A stretch of DNA of 64,000 bases from Muriicola sp041358175 (GCF_041358175.1 NZ_JBGKBE010000009.1:1-64000); one strand, 5' to 3'; shown: positions 27,411 through 36,146, counted from the stretch's first letter. Made by a program: numbers and translations. The notes: generated from the letters alone by a model not told the origin.

Positions 27411-28019
27411 CTAAAGACTGTATGGGTCAAAATTTTCAGGCAGATACATGGTGGTGTCAAAACCCAATTCCACCTCTTCTTCTTCGAGATAAACTATGGA
27501 GTTTAAATCCAGTTCTTTTTTATAAGGATCAAAATGGTCAGGAAGGTATATCCTTGTATCAAACCCCATCTCTATATCTTCTTCATCTATATAAGAAATA
27601 TCCATAAAATCAGCAGGAGAAGCATAGGGATCGAATCCTTCAGGCAGATAGCTGCTTAAATTTCCAATAAAGTCCTCTTCTTTGCTCAAGTCCTGATAAA
27701 CTACAGTAGAGAGATCGAAATAGGCCTTTTGTGGATCAAAATTCTCAGGCAGGTATTCTGCTGTATTAAAGCCCAGATCAATCTCTTCCTCCATTTCCAA
27801 ATAAGGGATAGAGGTAAGCTCCAGGGATATTGATTCTTTTTCCTCAGTACATATCCAATTCTCTGAAACTAGATGACTGGGAATTGCATCGATGTTTTCT
27901 TCTGACAAAACAAAAGAGGTTATTTCTTTTTCTAAACTTACATCGTTAGGATCAGTTGATTGCGGCGTGGAGGTTATCCCCAGGAAAACCATCCCACAAA
28001 GGATAATTAATTTGTTCAT
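27411..28019 (-). CDS. Secreted repeat protein, four FDTxxYLP units
   Basis: A 202-residue acidic protein: N-terminal signal (MNKLIILCGMVFLGITST), a non-repeat segment to ~70, then four units at 71-105, 106-140, 141-174 and 175-202. The best-preserved units read YLEEEEVELGFDTTMYLPEN and YIDEEDIEMGFDTRIYLPDH; the second is degenerate (FIGNLSSYLPEGFDPY). Unit period is 34-35 residues, as in the neighbour at 26652-27056. The invariant core is YLP-x-x-F[DN]P. The gene diverges from a metalloprotease gene at 28286. No known family comes to mind; periplasmic or extracellular binding or structural role is a guess. Confidence 0.75.
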   Translation of the reverse strand: MNKLIILCGMVFLGITSTPQSTDPNDVSLEKEITSFVLSEENIDAIPSHLVSENWICTEEKESISLELTSIPYLEMEEEIDLGFNTAEYLPENFDPQKAYFDLSTVVYQDLSKEEDFIGNLSSYLPEGFDPYASPADFMDISYIDEEDIEMGFDTRIYLPDHFDPYKKELDLNSIVYLEEEEVELGFDTTMYLPENFDPYSL

Positions 28020-28285
28020 TTTTCGATTGATTAGATGAATGTTATACTCTATCTATAAGACTTTGAAAAAAACCAAATGTTACATCATTTGCGTAGGTTT
28101 AACAATCTGATCACAGCGTGATCCTTATCAAATTTTCACTCTAAAAATCCGGTAACTGCCCATTATTACTTGCCTTTTAACCTTCTGTTTTGCTTTGTCA
28201 CAACTACCTCTACTTAAGATAACCTTAACAGAACTTTTGGCTATATTTTCAGTTCTTTGGAAAATTCAATTTTAAAAGTCAGAAA

Positions 28286-30781
28286 ATGATTAAAAAAGTA
28301 CTCCCAAAGATTCTTGTAATTCTGTTACTTGTAGGGTACGCACCAAGTACGGAGGCACAGCTCTTCAAAAAAAAGAAGAAAACCGAAGTTTCTAAACCGG
28401 AAGCTAAATCTAAGAAAGGTGATCCTGAACCCTATGACAAAGTAATTACCAAAGATGCGGTCACAGATTCCGGACTCTTTGATGTTCACAAAGTAGATGA
28501 CTCTCATTTTTACGAGATTCCGGATTCCCTCTTCAATCGTGAAATGCTAATGGTTAGCCGAATCTCCAAGGCAGCCTCAGGAACTGGTTTCGGAGGTGGA
28601 GAAATTAATAAACAGGTCCTGAGATGGGAAAAGAAACCAAAAAAGGTTTTGCTCCGTGTAGTAAGTTATGACGTGGTAGCGGCAGATTCCCTTCCCGTGC
28701 ACGAAGCTGTTGTTAATTCCAACTTTGAACCTATCTTATATTCTTTCGATATCAAAGCCTTTAAGAAAGACTCTCTGAGTCCCGCCACGGTGATTCAGGT
28801 AGACGAACTCTTTACAAAAGATGTACAGGCCCTTGGTATGCCCGACAGATTAAAGAAACGATACAAGGCAACACGATTGGATGCAGACAGGAGTTATCTT
28901 GAATCGCTGAAGAGCTACCCCCTCAATATAGAAGCCAGGCATGTAAAAACATACAATGCCGGGAATCCTCCTTCTAATCGGAGTTTGGGTTCTATATCTA
29001 TAGAGATAAACAATTCGATGATCCTCCTTCCGGAAGAACCCATGAAGCGCCGTTATTTTGATGAACGCGTAGGATGGTTTGCCAGAGGACAGGTAGATTA
29101 CGGCCTGGATGCGCAGGAAAGCAAGACCATCACCTTCTTAGATCGCTGGAGACTGGAAGTGAAGGATGAGGACATGGATAAATTTAAGAATGGGGAATTG
29201 GTTGAGCCAAAAAACCCAATCATATACTATGTTGACCGGGCAACTCCTGAACAATGGGTGCCTTTTATCAAACAGGGAATAGAAGATTGGCAGGTAGCCT
29301 TTGAAGCTGCAGGTTTTAAGAACGCTATCATTGCTAAAGACCCTCCTTCTCCGGAAGAAGATCCTGAATGGTCACCCGAAGACGTGAGATACTCCGTAGT
29401 TAGATATTTGGCATCCACCATTCAAAATGCCTCTGGACCTCATATAAGTGATCCCCGTAGTGGTGAAATACTGGAGGCCGACATCAACTGGTATCACAAC
29501 GTAATGACACTATTACGGAACTGGTACTTTGTACAAACTGCTGCCATCAACCCTGAGGCACGTGGTGTTGCATTTAAAGATGAAGTTATGGGCAGACTAA
29601 TCAGGTTTGTTTCCTCCCACGAGGTAGGACATACTTTAGGATTACCGCACAACATGGGGAGCAGTGTTGCATATGCCGTTGATTCTCTTCGCTCCGAATC
29701 CTTTACTAAGAAATATGGAACGGCCCCTTCTATTATGGATTATGCCCGTTTCAATTATATAGCACAGCCCGAAGATGGGGATGTTGCGTTGATGCCTGAC
29801 ATTGGTATTTACGACAAATATGCTATCAAATGGGGTTACAGACCTATTCCGGATGTTTCTGCTGAAGATGAAAAATCCATCCTTGATTCATGGATCCTTG
29901 AACATGCCGGAGATCCCATGTATAGATTCGGACATCAACAAGTAGGTGATGTGGTCGATCCCAGTTCGCAAACCGAAGATCTTGGAGATAACGCTATCCT
30001 CGCAAGCGAATACGGAATTAAAAACTTAAAGCGTATCGTTCCCAATCTGATTGAATGGACCCAGGAAGATGGAAAAAATTACGATGACCTTGAAACCTTA
30101 TACAGACAGGTATTAAATCAATACAACAGGTATATGGGTCATGTTTCCAACAACATCGGAGGAGTCTACGAAAATCACAAGACCTATGATCAGGAGGGGG
30201 CCGTTTATACCTATGTCCCCAAGGAGCATCAGGAGAATTGTGTCGCCTTTTTACACGACCAGCTCTTTGAAACACCTGAGTGGCTGATCAATCCCGACCT
30301 TTTTGCGAAGATTGAGTACTCCGGTTCAGTGGAAAGAGTAAGAGCCGCACAGGTTCGTGCTCTGAATAACCTGTTGAGCCTTGGTAAAATGGCGAGGTTG
30401 GTAGAATACGAGACCATCCATGGCAATGAGGCTTATACCTTGGTCGACCTAATGACTGACCTGCGAAGTGGAATCTGGTCTGAGCTCAGGTATGGAAGAA
30501 CCATAGATACTTATCGCAGGAATCTGCAAAAGGCTTATGTAGACCGACTCGAATACCTCATGAATGCTGAAAACCAGCGCAAGTTGCCTGATTTTGGCGG
30601 ATACCGGAAATCAACAGCCGTAACTACAAGTCAGTCTGACATCCGGTCTATCGCCAGAGCAGAACTTACTACGCTGAGATCTGCTGCTTTAAATGCCGCT
30701 AACCGGACTTCCGACAGGATGAGTAAATATCACTTACAGGATATCGCCAAGCGCATAGAAAAGATCCTGGATCCAAGCTAA
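28286..30781 (+). CDS. Zinc-dependent metalloprotease, DUF5117/DUF5118 type (metzincin-like)
   Basis: An 831-residue secreted or periplasmic protease. Signal peptide ends APSTEAQ, then a basic stretch (LFKKKKKTEVSKPEAK) and DUF5118/DUF5117-like beta domains (~60-300). The catalytic zinc site HEVGHTLGLPH starts at residue 445 and fits HExxHxxGxxH, with Met-turn candidate SIMDYARFNY further on. The C-terminal helical part (~600-831) is usual for these Bacteroidota proteins (EcxA-like zinc-binding region). Substrate unknown. Monocistronic: a terminator follows and a repeat-protein gene diverges upstream. Confidence 0.85.
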   Translation: MIKKVLPKILVILLLVGYAPSTEAQLFKKKKKTEVSKPEAKSKKGDPEPYDKVITKDAVTDSGLFDVHKVDDSHFYEIPDSLFNREMLMVSRISKAASGTGFGGGEINKQVLRWEKKPKKVLLRVVSYDVVAADSLPVHEAVVNSNFEPILYSFDIKAFKKDSLSPATVIQVDELFTKDVQALGMPDRLKKRYKATRLDADRSYLESLKSYPLNIEARHVKTYNAGNPPSNRSLGSISIEINNSMILLPEEPMKRRYFDERVGWFARGQVDYGLDAQESKTITFLDRWRLEVKDEDMDKFKNGELVEPKNPIIYYVDRATPEQWVPFIKQGIEDWQVAFEAAGFKNAIIAKDPPSPEEDPEWSPEDVRYSVVRYLASTIQNASGPHISDPRSGEILEADINWYHNVMTLLRNWYFVQTAAINPEARGVAFKDEVMGRLIRFVSSHEVGHTLGLPHNMGSSVAYAVDSLRSESFTKKYGTAPSIMDYARFNYIAQPEDGDVALMPDIGIYDKYAIKWGYRPIPDVSAEDEKSILDSWILEHAGDPMYRFGHQQVGDVVDPSSQTEDLGDNAILASEYGIKNLKRIVPNLIEWTQEDGKNYDDLETLYRQVLNQYNRYMGHVSNNIGGVYENHKTYDQEGAVYTYVPKEHQENCVAFLHDQLFETPEWLINPDLFAKIEYSGSVERVRAAQVRALNNLLSLGKMARLVEYETIHGNEAYTLVDLMTDLRSGIWSELRYGRTIDTYRRNLQKAYVDRLEYLMNAENQRKLPDFGGYRKSTAVTTSQSDIRSIARAELTTLRSAALNAANRTSDRMSKYHLQDIAKRIEKILDPS

Positions 30782-30801
30782 TTAAAATCATACCTCTCTT
30801 T

Positions 30802-30838
30802 AAAAGGTACTGTTTCCTCTGTGAGCGGTACCTTTTTT
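30802..30838 (+). terminator. Terminator after the metalloprotease
   Basis: Stem AAAAGGTAC / GTACCTTTT with a 17-base loop, then a T tract. Confidence 0.7.
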
Positions 30839-30979
30839 TATTATCAACCCCCGCCCAATTTCTCCGTTTACCACAACTTTTTGTGCTTTCACCACATCAG
30901 AGCTGCCACTGCACAACATTCCTCCAAATTGCCTTCCTTAAGGGTCTATATTAGTGATATAAATAAAAAACCCCAGATC

Positions 30980-31144
30980 ATGTCTTATAAAGTAAAAAGT
31001 CTCATATACCTGATTTGTTTTGTTGTTTCAGTTGTCATCTACGGACAAATAGAAAACAATATGAATGAACCTTCCTCTGAAGAGTTGCAACTCGTTCAGA
31101 CGCAAGCTGAAGATTTTAACCAGGATACCGACCAGCCTTTATAA
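30980..31144 (+). CDS. Small secreted acidic protein
   Basis: 54 residues: signal peptide ending VVIYGQ, then an acidic 31-residue mature peptide (IENNMNEPSSEELQLVQTQA...). The frame is open upstream to 30821, but that stretch overlaps the terminator of the metalloprotease gene and is Cys/His/Phe-rich unlike a real N-terminus, so ATG 30980 is chosen. A terminator follows within 35 bases, which favours a real transcript. No family recognised. Confidence 0.55.
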   Translation: MSYKVKSLIYLICFVVSVVIYGQIENNMNEPSSEELQLVQTQAEDFNQDTDQPL

Positions 31145-31177
31145 GCAATTACCTTTTTCATATCCCCAAATCAATAA

Positions 31178-31214
31178 GAAAGGGCCTGCAATTAGCAGGC
31201 CTTTCCTTTTTTTA
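31178..31214 (+). terminator. Terminator after the small secreted protein
   Basis: GAAAGGGCCTGC pairs with GCAGGCCTTTC (one bulged G), loop AATTA, followed by a T tract. Confidence 0.8.
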
Positions 31215-31308
31215 TAGTCCATGAGTTAAATTCATCTTAAATTCAGATTTAGGGATAAACCTTTTATTGTACTTCAGGTCTTATGGGTATAACTTAAATT
31301 AATAACAC

Positions 31309-31752
31309 ATGAAAAAAATTCTTATTGCTATGTTTATCATAGCCAGTATGAGTGCCGTTGCCCAGGAAGGACATCGGCACGGACCACGCCACGCAGAAGA
31401 TCCCCTGACACCGGAACAAATGGCAACCTTGCAGACCAAAAAGATGACCCTAGCCCTCGATCTCACAGAGAAACAGCAGGAGCAGATTCAGGAATTTCAC
31501 TTGGAAAATAACAAGCTACGCAGGGAAAAAATGGAGTCGAGGAAAGAAGACCGGGCCGATTCTCCTCGCAAGGAACTTAGTGCTGAGGAAAAATTTGCCA
31601 TGCAGAATGAGCGCCTCGATCGGATGATTGCCAGTAAGGAAAAGTTAAAATCCATCCTTAATCAGGAACAATTCGAAAAATGGGAGAAGATGATGCACCA
31701 TAGAAAAGGGCGCAAGCACAAAGGGGAGCAAAAACGTCGCGGGAAGCGATAA
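31309..31752 (+). CDS. Spy/CpxP-like periplasmic LTxxQ-motif protein
   Basis: A 147-residue helical protein with signal peptide MKKILIAMFIIASMSAVAQ. The mature part is highly charged and His/Lys/Arg-rich (GHRHGPRHAED at the start, HHRKGRKHKGEQKRRGKR at the end). It contains two LTxxQ-type motifs, LTPEQM and LTEKQQ, and the second half NERLDRMIASKEKLKSILNQ mirrors the first. Spy/CpxP proteins are periplasmic chaperones or stress sensors. In other Bacteroidota such genes often follow an ECF sigma factor; none is present here. Confidence 0.75.
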   Translation: MKKILIAMFIIASMSAVAQEGHRHGPRHAEDPLTPEQMATLQTKKMTLALDLTEKQQEQIQEFHLENNKLRREKMESRKEDRADSPRKELSAEEKFAMQNERLDRMIASKEKLKSILNQEQFEKWEKMMHHRKGRKHKGEQKRRGKR

Positions 31753-31758
31753 ACGAAT

Positions 31759-31784
31759 AAAAAGGGCCAAATTGGCCCTTTTTT
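31759..31784. terminator. Bidirectional terminator
   Basis: AAAAAGGGCCAA / TTGGCCCTTTTT with a single-base turn, T-rich on both strands. It lies between two convergent genes and overlaps the hemL stop codon. Confidence 0.8.
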
Positions 31785-33072
31785 ATTTCAGATCCGGAGC
31801 GATATGCGACAATGCCTCTAAGGTGAAATCAATGTCTTCGTAGGATAAGGCATCATTGAGAAAATAACTTTCAAAAGCACTGGGCGGAAGATACACCCCT
31901 TTGGATAACATCCCATGGAAGTATTTTTTAAAAGTATCATTATTCCCCTTTACTGCTCCTTGAAAATCTTTAACAGCCTCTTCAGTAAAATGTACTGAAA
32001 TCATTGAGCCAAAGCGGTTAATCTGGTGAGCAATTCCATGATCAGTTAGAATACTACCAATTCCCTTATGCAGGTATTCTGTTTTCTCGGAAAGGCTATC
32101 GAACACTCCGGGGTTTTGTTTCAAAGCTGTCAGCATTGCCAGTCCTGCACTCATGGCCAGCGGATTTCCGCTCAAGGTTCCGGCCTGATAAACAGGACCA
32201 TCGGGGGCCAGACAATCCATGATCTCCTTTCTTGCGGCAAAGGCACCAACTGGTAATCCACCGCCTATGACCTTTCCGTAGGTTGCGATATCGGCCTGGA
32301 TACCAAGTACTTCCTGGGCTCCACCCTGTGCAAGCCTGAATCCCGTCATTACTTCATCGAAGATGAGAAGGATACCATTTTCCGTACAACGATCCCTCAA
32401 ACCATGAATAAAGGAGTCATCGGGGATGATACAGCCCATGTTACCGGCTACAGGTTCAATGATTATAGCGGCAATTTTATCTTTATTTGCTTCCAGCAAG
32501 GCATCAACACTCTCAAGGTCATTGTAGTTAGCCAGCAAGGTGTCTTGGGCTGTTCCAGCGGTCACTCCCGGGCTATTGGGACTTCCAAAGGTTACAGCTC
32601 CACTCCCCGCCTGGATGAGAAATGCATCGGCATGTCCGTGATAACACCCGGCAAATTTTATGATCTTATCCTTTCCTGTAAATCCCCTTGCGAGTCTGAT
32701 AGCGCTCATACAGGCTTCGGTTCCGCTATTGACAAACCGGATCTTATCTACATTGGGGACCATGGAAATTGCCAGCTTAGCCAGTTCGGTCTCAATCTCG
32801 GTAGGCATCCCAAAAGAAGTGCCTTTTTTTGCTTTCTCAATGACGGCTTCAATAACGGGTTCATAGGCATGTCCCAGAATAAGCGGACCCCAGGAAGAGA
32901 TATAGTCAATGAGCCTGTTACCATCCACGTCATATATATAGGCACCTTTGGCTTCCTTTACAAATACAGGGGTACCTCCCACCGCCTTAAATGCTCTAAC
33001 GGGTGAATTAACTCCGCCCGGAATATAGCGTTGTGCCTCTTTAAACAAGGCACTGCTCCTTTCGTACTTCAT
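31783..33072 (-). CDS. hemL: Glutamate-1-semialdehyde 2,1-aminomutase
   Basis: A 429-residue PLP enzyme that makes 5-aminolevulinate, the C5-pathway precursor of haem. Clear features: IPGGVNSPVRAFKAVGG near the N-terminus, RFVNSGTEACMSAIRLARGF, the CYHGHAD motif, LIFDEVMTGFR and the PLP lysine in TYGKVIGGGLPVGAF. Length matches the family. It is the last gene of a tightly packed leftward operon (HERIH protein, PLP desulfhydrase, glucosaminidase, hemL). Other haem genes are not in the window. Confidence 0.97.
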   Translation of the reverse strand: MKYERSSALFKEAQRYIPGGVNSPVRAFKAVGGTPVFVKEAKGAYIYDVDGNRLIDYISSWGPLILGHAYEPVIEAVIEKAKKGTSFGMPTEIETELAKLAISMVPNVDKIRFVNSGTEACMSAIRLARGFTGKDKIIKFAGCYHGHADAFLIQAGSGAVTFGSPNSPGVTAGTAQDTLLANYNDLESVDALLEANKDKIAAIIIEPVAGNMGCIIPDDSFIHGLRDRCTENGILLIFDEVMTGFRLAQGGAQEVLGIQADIATYGKVIGGGLPVGAFAARKEIMDCLAPDGPVYQAGTLSGNPLAMSAGLAMLTALKQNPGVFDSLSEKTEYLHKGIGSILTDHGIAHQINRFGSMISVHFTEEAVKDFQGAVKGNNDTFKKYFHGMLSKGVYLPPSAFESYFLNDALSYEDIDFTLEALSHIAPDLK

Positions 33073-33076
33073 AGGA

Positions 33077-33898
33077 TTATCTGATCTTATTGGACTGTAT
33101 TCTTAGCTCCTGTCCCACCGAAATGATATTGTCATTCAGGGCATTGAGTTCCTTGAGTTCTTCCACAGAAACAAAATATCTGCGGGAAATGGAATAAAGG
33201 GTGTCGCCTTCCTTTACCACATGAACCTTAAACCGCCCCGATGAAGATTTTTTCTCAACCACATACCCTTGCTGCAACACAGCTGTATCGTACTCATAAA
33301 GTTTGTATCGTTCGATAAAAGAGATAAGCTTGTGGGGGTATTTCCTGTCTGTTGCATAACCCGCTTTCTTTAAGCCGTATGCCCAGCCTTTATAATCATC
33401 TTTACTCAGATCGAAAAGGAATGCATATCGCGATCTGGTGGTCAAAAACAAACTGTGATCCCGGAAGGAATACATTGGATGATTGTATTTCCTGAAACAT
33501 TCGCCCCTTTCATCATCATCGTGGAGTGCATAAGGTCCGTCCCATCCTGTATGGCATTTTATTCCAAAATGATTATTGGTCTTCAGTGTAAGTTCTCCTC
33601 GTCCAAAACCACTTTCGAGAATGCCCTGAGCCAGGGTAATACTCGCCGGGATTCCATATGCCTTCATTTCAAACTGAGCTATTTCTGAAAACGTATCGAT
33701 ATAATCCTCTATGGAAGCAATGGGAAATTCCATAAATCTTCCATTGTCCTCAGGCATAGGGTAGAGTCCGGTATCATCCGTCCTGTTCTTCTCAACAGTG
33801 GTTGTTCCGGAATTCTTTTTACTATATGTGGTGCGTTTTTTTGTCCCACAGGCAGAGACCAGGACAACCATTATTCCGATAAAAAAAATCTTCCTCAT
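33077..33898 (-). CDS. Glucosaminidase (FlgJ-type) lipoprotein with C-terminal LysM
   Basis: A 273-residue cell-wall hydrolase: lipobox VSAC, Ser/Thr linker, glucosaminidase domain (~60-205) and a LysM peptidoglycan-binding domain (~225-268, VVKEGDTLYSISRRYFVSVE). The catalytic glutamate is in the motif SITLAQGILESGFGRGELT, followed by NNHFGIKC, typical of GH73 enzymes that cut between N-acetylglucosamine and N-acetylmuramic acid. It overlaps the upstream gene by four bases and lies four bases before hemL, so translation is probably coupled. Confidence 0.9.
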   Translation of the reverse strand: MRKIFFIGIMVVLVSACGTKKRTTYSKKNSGTTTVEKNRTDDTGLYPMPEDNGRFMEFPIASIEDYIDTFSEIAQFEMKAYGIPASITLAQGILESGFGRGELTLKTNNHFGIKCHTGWDGPYALHDDDERGECFRKYNHPMYSFRDHSLFLTTRSRYAFLFDLSKDDYKGWAYGLKKAGYATDRKYPHKLISFIERYKLYEYDTAVLQQGYVVEKKSSSGRFKVHVVKEGDTLYSISRRYFVSVEELKELNALNDNIISVGQELRIQSNKIR

Positions 33899-34803
33899 AT
33901 GCTTAGCAAAGGTAAGTTCTTTTTTCTCAAAATTCCATTCATCCCTTTAATCCCTTGCAAACCACCTGTGTGAATTGCCAGTATCTTGGTTCCCTTTTTA
34001 AATGAATCCGATTTTATCATATCGAGAATGCCATACATCATTTTTCCCGTGTAAACGGGATCTAAGGGGATTTTAGTCTTTTCCTTAAAGGAATTGATAA
34101 AGGTGATTAACTCAGTTGTAATCTTGCCGTAACCCCCGAAATGATAAGAATCAATGAGCGACCAGTTTTCCTTTTCTGTATATCTTCCTATCAAGCTTGG
34201 AAGGAAATCTCCCTTTAATGCCGGAAATCCCAATATTTTCTGATGGTCCCCAGCCGCCCTGCTAAGGCCTGCCAGGGTTCCGCCACTGCCTACCGGGCAA
34301 CATATTATATCAAATCGGCTATCTTCAGGGAGCAGAATTTCCTCACAACCCTTTATCCCCAGGTCATTTGTGCCTCCTTCAGGTATTAAATATGCCGCTT
34401 TGTACCGCTGAAGAACTCTCTGCTGATAATCTGCATTTTCACGCAACCGATATTCTTTGCGTGTCACAAATTCAAAATCCATCCCCATTTCCGCAGCACT
34501 AACAAGCGTTGGATTCTTTCGCCAGCTTTCGGCCAGCTCTTCTCCCCTGATAATTCCAACCGAACTCATCCCATTCGAAGAAGCAGCAAAGGCCGTTGCA
34601 GGAATATGATTTGAATAGGCACCTCCAAAAGTAAGGAGGGTTTCGCATTTGTGTTTTTTAGCCTCTTCTATATTGTATTTTAACTTTCGGAATTTATTTC
34701 CGGAGAGTGTAGGATGTATCATGTCTTCTCGTCGTAGATAAAGACTGATATGTTTTTCCTTAAGTCCCGGAAGTTCTATGACATCTGTGGGCAAAATCAA
34801 CAT
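33895..34803 (-). CDS. PLP-dependent ACC deaminase / D-cysteine desulfhydrase family enzyme
   Basis: A 302-residue fold-type II PLP protein. The PLP lysine lies in LSGNKFRKLKYNIEEA; TFGGAYSNHIPATA is the phosphate/substrate loop; CCPVGSGGTLAGLSRAA is the glycine-rich PLP phosphate-binding loop. The family includes 1-aminocyclopropane-1-carboxylate deaminases and D-cysteine desulfhydrases, and sequence alone does not decide between them; desulfhydrase is the commoner activity. ATG 34803 overlaps the stop of the preceding gene as TAATG, which supports it over an upstream start at 34824. Four-base overlap with the next gene. Confidence 0.85.
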   Translation of the reverse strand: MLILPTDVIELPGLKEKHISLYLRREDMIHPTLSGNKFRKLKYNIEEAKKHKCETLLTFGGAYSNHIPATAFAASSNGMSSVGIIRGEELAESWRKNPTLVSAAEMGMDFEFVTRKEYRLRENADYQQRVLQRYKAAYLIPEGGTNDLGIKGCEEILLPEDSRFDIICCPVGSGGTLAGLSRAAGDHQKILGFPALKGDFLPSLIGRYTEKENWSLIDSYHFGGYGKITTELITFINSFKEKTKIPLDPVYTGKMMYGILDMIKSDSFKKGTKILAIHTGGLQGIKGMNGILRKKNLPLLSI

Positions 34804-35144
34804 TAGCCCTGTTTTGTCAACCAAAGATATTTTATAAATCCGAACCTACTTCTGGAAGAAAGGTATTCCGGATCCGATTCGTGAAGGTAGGCCTCTCGTT
34901 CAAAACTAAGGTTTCGGTAAGCCTTATAAGTGCTTAAATACCAAATGGATTTAAGTACCCATTCACTAATATACCAGACATAAAAAGGCAGAATAAGCAT
35001 TTCGGCCTGTTGTCTGAGATGGATACGTTCGTGATTGATCAGAATTCTGTCATGGGATAGTTCCGGTTCTTTAAGGATAATAAAAGGCCATAAAGAAAGA
35101 CCTACGTAATTCCTGTAAAAAAAATACTTACTGATTATCACCAT
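34803..35144 (-). CDS. Conserved HERIH-motif membrane-associated protein
   Basis: A 113-residue protein of a Bacteroidota conserved type: MVIISKYFFYRNYVGLSLWP, then INHERIHLRQQAEMLILPFY, two hydrophobic segments, and a C-terminal FEREAYLHESDPEYL. HERIH fits the HExxH zinc-binding pattern, and FEREAY offers a further Glu, so a minimal M48/M56-like metallopeptidase is possible but unproven. An upstream in-frame start at 35219 would add 25 residues that look non-coding, so 35144 is preferred. First gene of the overlapping operon that ends in hemL. Confidence 0.7.
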   Translation of the reverse strand: MVIISKYFFYRNYVGLSLWPFIILKEPELSHDRILINHERIHLRQQAEMLILPFYVWYISEWVLKSIWYLSTYKAYRNLSFEREAYLHESDPEYLSSRSRFGFIKYLWLTKQG

Positions 35145-35340
35145 ATGTACACTATCCTGTCTTCCTAAAATTAATACGTTTTCGCGCAACTTTAAAAAGA
35201 TCTTCGACAAATTACTCACAATTAAAGGTCATATCCCTTTAGCTATCAGGAGTAAAGATACCGGCATAATACCGATTACAGCTATGGGTTATTAACAGGA
35301 AAACCAGTAATTTTACTCTTAGGCATCAAAGAAAACTCAA

Positions 35341-35499
35341 GTGAAAAGGATTTTACCACTGGAAGAAGGAGATTTCTACCTTTCAAAAGAAGGCTATAAG
35401 GTTTTTACCGAGCAATACCATTTAAAAAGAGGGTACTGCTGTGAAAGTAATTGCAGACACTGCCCTTACGGCTTTAATCCGAGCGGAAAAAGATCCTGA
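35341..35499 (+). CDS. DUF5522 small cysteine-rich protein (GTG start)
   Basis: A 52-residue protein. It shows the family pattern LEEGDFYLSKEGYKVFTEQY then HLKRGYCCESNCRHCPYGF. Four cysteines in a CC-x3-C-x2-C array suggest a metal-binding knuckle. The only in-frame start is GTG at 35341; a stop lies at 35320-35322 and no ATG falls between. DUF5522 proteins are of unknown function. The gene sits between the divergent hemL operon and the DUF4136 gene. Confidence 0.85.
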   Translation: MKRILPLEEGDFYLSKEGYKVFTEQYHLKRGYCCESNCRHCPYGFNPSGKRS

Positions 35500-35566
35500 A
35501 ATGTGGTGATTCGGCATGATATTTGAGCGAAGTATACAGTATTGGTTCACTAAAAAAATCCGTATT

Positions 35567-36142
35567 ATGAAAAAGAAGATTTTGTTTTTTCTCCCTCTCG
35601 CCCTTATGTTTCTGGCGAGTTCATGTGTTTCAGTAAGAGTTATTGCCGACTACGACCGCAACGCAGATTTTAACACCTATAAGAGTTACGCATTTTACAA
35701 AACCGGGATAGACAAAGCCCAGATTTCGGATCTGGATAAAAAGAGAATCCTCAGGGCTATTGAAAATGAAATGGCAAATAAGGGTTTTGTAAAATCTGAA
35801 AATCCAGACCTTCTGGTCAGTATTTTTACCAAAGAACGTGAACGAGTTGACGTATACAACAATGCCGGCTGGGGCTGGGGTTGGGGTTGGGGTCCCGGAT
35901 GGGGCTATTGGAATCCATGGCTATGGGGAGGCCCGGGCTGGGGAAATAATATAAGTACCCGTACAGAAGGATCATTGTATATTGACCTCATCGATACCAG
36001 CTCTAAAGAATTGATTTGGCAGGGAAGAGGCGTCGGAACCTTAAACAATACAGGAAACATCGAGAAAAAGGAAGAGAGGATAAGGGAATTTGTATCCCAA
36101 ATTTTGGAGAAATACCCTCCAAATACGCTGGCTTCCAGTTAA
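35567..36142 (+). CDS. DUF4136 lipoprotein with Gly/Trp-rich loop
   Basis: A 191-residue lipoprotein (MKKKILFFLPLALMFLASSC lipobox). DUF4136 features: VRVIADYDRNADFNTYKSYA at the start, DKKRILRAIENEMANKGFV, then LLVSIFTKERERV. A striking glycine/tryptophan run (NAGWGWGWGWGPGWGYWNP, continuing through LWGGPGWGNN) occupies about residues 103-130; the C-terminal half closes with YIDLIDTSSKELIWQGRGVG. Start 35567 is taken rather than an upstream in-frame ATG at 35516, because it gives a proper lipoprotein signal. Function of the family unknown. Confidence 0.85.
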   Translation: MKKKILFFLPLALMFLASSCVSVRVIADYDRNADFNTYKSYAFYKTGIDKAQISDLDKKRILRAIENEMANKGFVKSENPDLLVSIFTKERERVDVYNNAGWGWGWGWGPGWGYWNPWLWGGPGWGNNISTRTEGSLYIDLIDTSSKELIWQGRGVGTLNNTGNIEKKEERIREFVSQILEKYPPNTLASS

Positions 36143-36146
36143 AATA

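Noticed and set aside
30821..30979. N-terminal extension of the small secreted protein
   Set aside because: It overlaps the metalloprotease terminator; the signal peptide begins at 30980.
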